A DNA stretch of 42,343 nt, taken from NCBI GenBank assembly GCA_016125505.1, contig WGLP01000018.1, positions 1 through 42,343 of the forward strand, given 5' to 3'. This document shows, in pieces, positions 39,076 through 42,343 of the stretch; position 1 is the stretch's first letter, and every line of letters starts with the position of its first letter. Origin of the DNA: Gammaproteobacteria bacterium. Lineage in GTDB: Bacteria; Pseudomonadota; Gammaproteobacteria; UBA6429; Thiohalophilaceae. The notes under the pieces are model-generated. The model made no database searches. It saw only the letters and a program-made list of their open reading frames with translations, and had not been told where the DNA came from. Both the position numbers and the translations under genes were made by a program.

Positions 39076-39813
39076 TTATAAACTTATTGGCATGGCATCC
39101 CAGGTTTTACCCAGAAATTCTCTTCCATTGTGATGTTTCGAGCGTTTTTGTCCATCAGCGCCCCAGCGACCCCATTGCTTAAAAAAGAATGCCACATTTT
39201 GCGTTTCGCATTGTTGTTGAATGGATTCGACCCATTCCGGTTTCATGGGACGCGCTTTTGCGCCGGACTCACCGCCAACGATCACCCAATGTATGTCTCT
39301 CAGATTTATTTTCCCTACGTCTTCAAGTAAAGGCTCAATCGATAAGAAGCGGACATGGGCGTTGATACGTCGTAAATGTTCAACTCTCGGTAAACCGTAT
39401 TTTTTGTCTTCGACCGAAACACCGAGCCAGGCATTCTTTGGTATGACTTTGTTTTCAAAGTAGTCTGCCATGCGTTCAGCACGTTTGGTTAGAATCTGAT
39501 AGGTATGTTGAGGTGTTTTGGAAATCGTCGCCATCACTTTATTGATAAACGAGTAGGGGACTTCTTCGTGAAATAAATCACTCATTGAATTAACGAAATA
39601 TACGGTCGGTTTTTTTCGTTTTAAAGGTTGCTCTAAACGATCCGGCATCAGTGAAATTTCAAACCCATTTTCATAGCCTGGCGCACCCATCGCTGTCAGT
39701 CGCCTGGCCATGATTTCTGCGTAGCAATGCTTGCATCCCGGTGAGATTTTGGTGCAGCCGGTCACCGGATTCCAGGTTTGTTCCGTCCATTCAATTTTCG
39801 ATTGCGTGCTCAT
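39076..39813 (-). CDS. DUF5131 (phage Gp37/Gp68-like) three-Cys-motif protein
   Basis: From ATG 39813, behind AAGGA, the protein has 245 residues. It begins KIEWTEQTWNPVTGCTKISP then GCKHCYAE, giving the CX6CX2C motif that names the family, probably an iron-sulfur site related to radical-SAM enzymes. RAERMADYF, WLGVSVEDKKYGLPRV and VIVGGESGAKARPM are further family blocks. It lies between tnpT and tcmP in the same direction and is almost contiguous with both. The pair probably modifies a nucleic acid or protein; that is a guess. Confidence 0.9.
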   Translation of the reverse strand: MSTQSKIEWTEQTWNPVTGCTKISPGCKHCYAEIMARRLTAMGAPGYENGFEISLMPDRLEQPLKRKKPTVYFVNSMSDLFHEEVPYSFINKVMATISKTPQHTYQILTKRAERMADYFENKVIPKNAWLGVSVEDKKYGLPRVEHLRRINAHVRFLSIEPLLEDVGKINLRDIHWVIVGGESGAKARPMKPEWVESIQQQCETQNVAFFFKQWGRWGADGQKRSKHHNGREFLGKTWDAMPISL

Positions 39814-39823
39814 ATCCTTAACC

Positions 39824-40801
39824 TCATTTTGATGACTGCAGTTGTGTGTTGAGTTCTCTGAGTTTTCCAATCTCGGTCGTGAGTTTAATCTCGTTTTCTT
39901 TGGACTGTTCTAAGGCGCTTCTTAAGGCTTCGACCGTATCGAGTGATTTTGACAATTGCTCTTGAACCGCCGACAGTTGATTATTCATCGTCTCAGCTGC
40001 TTGCTGGTTTTGTTGCTGAAGTGTAACCAGATGTTGATTGCTGGCCGACAGTTCAGTCGTTTCCTGACGCAATTTGTATTCCTTTTGTTGATGTTGAGTT
40101 TGTAGATCCTGGTTCGCTCTATTTTGGCCTGCCAATTCAGCCTCAAAGTGTTTTACACGCTGGCGTAGTTGATCCACCTCTTGTAACAGCCGATTTTCTG
40201 CTACCGTGGCACGTTCTCGCTCGTGTTTAAACGATTCAGCATGACCATGAATAAGCTGATCACGTTCAGTGTTAAAACGCGCTTCTTGTTGTTGGAGGAG
40301 GGCATGTACTCGCTCAAGCTCGGTATGTGCGTGAGCGAGCTCAGTCGCGGTAATGACATGTTCACCTTGCAAGATATGCAGCGTTTGTTTTGTGTCAATG
40401 AGCTGCTGTTCGTGCGACATCAATTTTTGCTGTAATACTTCAGACTCTTTTGCCAGCTCGGCCAGTTGGTTAAAAGCCAACTGCTTTTCAGATTCCGCCA
40501 ATTCAACTTTGGCCTCCAATTCCTCTTTATATTTCTGGTAATTGGCTTCGGCACGCGCCAGCGCCAGACTCCAGAAATCATCGAGCGGATTCATCAGATC
40601 TTCAGGGACAGATTCGGGTAAAGCAGGGGATTTGGAGGTCGCAAATGAGGTTTGCCAAGCCTTCAGATGGTTCGCAATAGTGGTATTGCTACCGGTTCCC
40701 AAGATATCCCGGACCTTTTGAACTGAGGGATGCTGTCCCTGACTCATCAGTTGTCGCGCGATACGTTCAACGGCTTCATATTCCACACCAGGACGGGCCA
40801 T
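39824..40801 (-). CDS. tnpT: TnpT-like resolution accessory protein (KfrA_N domain, coiled coil)
   Basis: The 325-residue protein has an N-terminal KfrA_N-like DNA-binding region (YEAVERIARQLMSQGQHPSVQKVRDILGTGSNTTIANHLKAW) and then a continuous coiled coil from about residue 85 to the end, rich in Gln, Glu and Leu. TnpT of Tn4651 is a coiled-coil protein of similar size, divergent from tnpS, that helps resolve cointegrates. The same arrangement here supports tnpT over a plasmid kfrA gene. A plasmid KfrA remains an alternative. Confidence 0.75.
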   Translation of the reverse strand: MARPGVEYEAVERIARQLMSQGQHPSVQKVRDILGTGSNTTIANHLKAWQTSFATSKSPALPESVPEDLMNPLDDFWSLALARAEANYQKYKEELEAKVELAESEKQLAFNQLAELAKESEVLQQKLMSHEQQLIDTKQTLHILQGEHVITATELAHAHTELERVHALLQQQEARFNTERDQLIHGHAESFKHERERATVAENRLLQEVDQLRQRVKHFEAELAGQNRANQDLQTQHQQKEYKLRQETTELSASNQHLVTLQQQNQQAAETMNNQLSAVQEQLSKSLDTVEALRSALEQSKENEIKLTTEIGKLRELNTQLQSSK

Positions 40802-40881
40802 GGCTAGTTCCTCTCAATCGCTTGTTATCTCTGAATAAATGGTCAATATCATTATAGACATGTATACGTAAAATGTAATAA

Positions 40882-40929
40882 ATAACATGATAATATGTTA
40901 TAATTCATGATTATTCCCATTATCATGAA
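40882..40929. repeat. Candidate rst resolution site (two dyads)
   Basis: Dyad 1 (40882-40901) has outer arms ATAACAT and ATGTTAT. Dyad 2 (40904-40929) has arms TTCATGAT and ATCATGAA around a 10-base spacer. The CATGAT core occurs in both. The site lies in the 191-bp AT-rich gap between the divergent tnpT and tnpS genes, as the rst site does in Tn4651. The cut position and the recombinase arms cannot be assigned from sequence. Confidence 0.6.
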
Positions 40930-40992
40930 CTATACTTAAAACAGTAGGGGAGAACTCACAGAGACCCAACTGACTGTTTAGTGAGGAAAAAT

Positions 40993-42141
40993 ATGCAATT
41001 ACCGACCACCATCGACCAACTCACTATGCCAGGCACCCTCTCTGGTACCCATGGCTTCAATCGTGCCAATCGTAATGCTTGTCAGATCACCGCAGACGAT
41101 GATTTGGCCGCGATTCGGACCTGGTTGAGCGAATACCAGGACTCACCCCAAACCTTTCGTAATTATCGAAAAGAAGCAGAGCGTCTACTTCTGTGGGCGA
41201 TGATTGAGCGTGGTAAACCACTCTCTGATCTAAACCGGGATGATTTTATTGCCTATGAGCAGTTCCTGGCCGATCCGCAACCTGCCGAAAAATGGTGTGG
41301 TCCGCGATATCCAAGGAACTCTGAACAATGGCGACCTTTCCAGGGACCACTCAAACCGCAAAGTCAGCGCCAGGCACTGGTGATCATCCAGTCATTACTA
41401 GGTTATCTCGTTGAAGCCGGTTATCTGGCCGCCAATCCTTTTGCGCTGCGTCGGCGCCGTCTACCCAAGGCGAAGCAGGATGACCAGGTCATTGAACGTT
41501 ATTTGGAAAAAGACTTGTGGGAATACCTCTACAACTTTGTTATCGATCAAGCGCCTTCATCCGATCGAGAGCGATCGCACTATGAACGTAGCCGGTATCT
41601 ACTGTCTTTACTCTATTTATTAACACCGCGTGTGAGTGAAATCGCCAATCACACCATGGGGAGCTTTCGGGAACGAGAAGGAAAATGGTGGTGGCATGTC
41701 ACCGGTAAAGGCGAGAAAACACAGCGTATCCCGGTGAATACCGCCATGCTGGAAGCGTTACTGCGTTACCGGCAACACTTAAAATTGGCGCCAAGACCAC
41801 AAATCAATGAATCAACCCCGTTAATACTGAATATTACAGGCACGCGTGGCATTAGTGCCAATATGATCTATCGTATAGTGAAAAAGCTGGCGCAAGCGGC
41901 AGCAGATACTCTTGAAAGCAGCGATCCGGTTAAGGCCGACAAGTTACGCCAGGCATCCACCCACTGGTTTCGACATACAGGACTGACACACCAATTAGAT
42001 TCAGGTATGGATTTACGATTTGTTAATAAGAATGCGCGCCACGCCAAGATGGAAACCACCAGTATCTATTTACATGCAGAAGATACTGACTGGAGCGAGG
42101 CGATGGAGACGCATGTCATTTCCGAAAAAAATGCAGATTGA
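40993..42141 (+). CDS. tnpS: TnpS-like tyrosine recombinase
   Basis: From ATG 40993, with GAGG six bases upstream, the protein has 382 residues; the GTG at 40981 is rejected. The N-terminal part is a core-binding domain (DSPQTFRNYRKEAERLLLWA). The catalytic domain has the six tyrosine-recombinase positions: Arg in LTPRVSEI, Lys in VTGKGEKTQRI, His and Arg in HWFRHTGL, His in ARHAKMETTS, and Tyr in SIYLHA. Together with tnpT and the rst-like site it should resolve cointegrates of the transposon. It could also be a free-standing integrase. Confidence 0.85.
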   Translation: MQLPTTIDQLTMPGTLSGTHGFNRANRNACQITADDDLAAIRTWLSEYQDSPQTFRNYRKEAERLLLWAMIERGKPLSDLNRDDFIAYEQFLADPQPAEKWCGPRYPRNSEQWRPFQGPLKPQSQRQALVIIQSLLGYLVEAGYLAANPFALRRRRLPKAKQDDQVIERYLEKDLWEYLYNFVIDQAPSSDRERSHYERSRYLLSLLYLLTPRVSEIANHTMGSFREREGKWWWHVTGKGEKTQRIPVNTAMLEALLRYRQHLKLAPRPQINESTPLILNITGTRGISANMIYRIVKKLAQAAADTLESSDPVKADKLRQASTHWFRHTGLTHQLDSGMDLRFVNKNARHAKMETTSIYLHAEDTDWSEAMETHVISEKNAD

Positions 42142-42329
42142 ATTGCCTATGGATACTAAAGAATTCGCTGACAACATTCTCAATAGCATTCAATTTGCTA
42201 TCGATGCCCATATACATAATCCAAATACTCAAAGTGATACTGTGCGGTTTTGGGACAGAAATACTCCCTATGTTATTCATCCTATATGGTGCGCGATGAC
42301 ATTGTTAACTGAAACAACGCTAGACGAAT
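42131..42329 (+). CDS. HD-domain phosphohydrolase-like gene, cut by contig end
   Basis: The frame from ATG 42131 (MQIELPMDTKEFADNIL) or ATG 42149 encodes about 60 residues ending TVRFWDRNTPYVIHPIWCAMTLLTETTLDE. The YVIHPIWCAM segment resembles the first His helix of HD phosphohydrolases. The apparent stop at 42329-42331 spans the join with adapter sequence, so it is an artefact and the real gene continues. It overlaps the end of tnpS. Confidence 0.6.
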
Positions 42330-42343
42330 AGATCGGAAGAGCA
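42330..42343. other. Illumina adapter sequence at the contig end
   Basis: The last 14 bases, AGATCGGAAGAGCA, equal the start of the common Illumina TruSeq adapter. They are not genomic. They indicate untrimmed reads or a short insert at the contig edge. Confidence 0.93.

Noticed and set aside
39824..40801. Plasmid KfrA partition-related protein and thus a plasmid backbone
   Set aside because: The KfrA_N domain and coiled coil fit, but no replication or partition genes are nearby, and the divergent tyrosine recombinase with dyads between favours tnpT. Kept as an alternative in the entry.

Overview
The window looks like a gammaproteobacterial accessory region. Gene content, codon style and a mosaic of GC-rich and AT-rich blocks suggest this; no rRNA or tRNA is present to fix the taxon. 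The last 14 bases match the start of the common Illumina adapter, so the window is the end of a short-read contig. It is best read as the interior of a large Tn3-family transposon of the tnpS/tnpT (Tn4651-like) type. A truncated Tn3 transposase, cut by an ISL3-type insertion sequence, lies at the left. A divergent tnpT / tnpS pair around a palindrome-rich, rst-like site lies at the right. The transposon reading is an inference, because the outer terminal repeats are not in the window.

Layout. 1-1620: ISL3 end, tnpA remnant, SprT-like protease with two palindromes upstream. 1950-3030: decayed second half of a CcdA-like gene plus a MerR regulator, a diverged copy of a locus at 36.4-37.5 kb. 3.0-4.8 kb: AraC regulator, periplasmic cupredoxin-like protein, glutaredoxin. 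4.8-9.7 kb: LCAT-like lipoprotein, ECF sigma factor with zinc-finger anti-sigma, GGDEF/EAL protein. 9.8-13.2 kb: secreted DsrE protein and a complete hvf/buf-type operon (EGKCG-repeat precursor, DUF692 MNIO enzyme, DUF2063 partner, DoxX). 13.4-17.85 kb: chemoreceptor remnant, then a persulfide/sulfane-sulfur operon (ArsR, persulfide dioxygenase-like MBL, MFS, DsrE, rhodanese, thioredoxin-like, methyltransferase with a non-ATG start). 18.0-18.15 kb: a MITE-like element. 18.3-24.6 kb: beta-helix protein, DsrE, DUF302, AhpD-like protein with a TetR regulator and twin operators, an FMN glutamate-synthase-like protein and a redoxin. 24.76-27.05 kb: a second, N-terminally broken MNIO locus coupled to an ECF sigma/anti-sigma pair. 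27.2-34.5 kb: CDF transporter and Cu(I)/Ag(I)-type Cus RND efflux system with a Cys-rich secreted protein. 34.65-37.95 kb: a MerR-controlled operon of MerT-like, MerP-like, thioredoxin, fused double CcdA and MerR, followed by another DsrE protein. 37.95-39.8 kb: TcmP and a three-Cys-motif (DUF5131) protein. 39.8-42.3 kb: tnpT, rst-like site, tnpS and a cut-off HD-domain gene.

The common theme is soft-metal (copper-like) and sulfur/thiol handling: metal-binding modified peptides, RND and MerT-like transport, electron relay to the periplasm through CcdA and thioredoxin, and four DsrE-family proteins. The cargo appears to have been assembled by repeated insertion and partial loss: two MNIO loci of which one is broken, two ccdA-merR loci of which one is broken, and small remnants at junctions.
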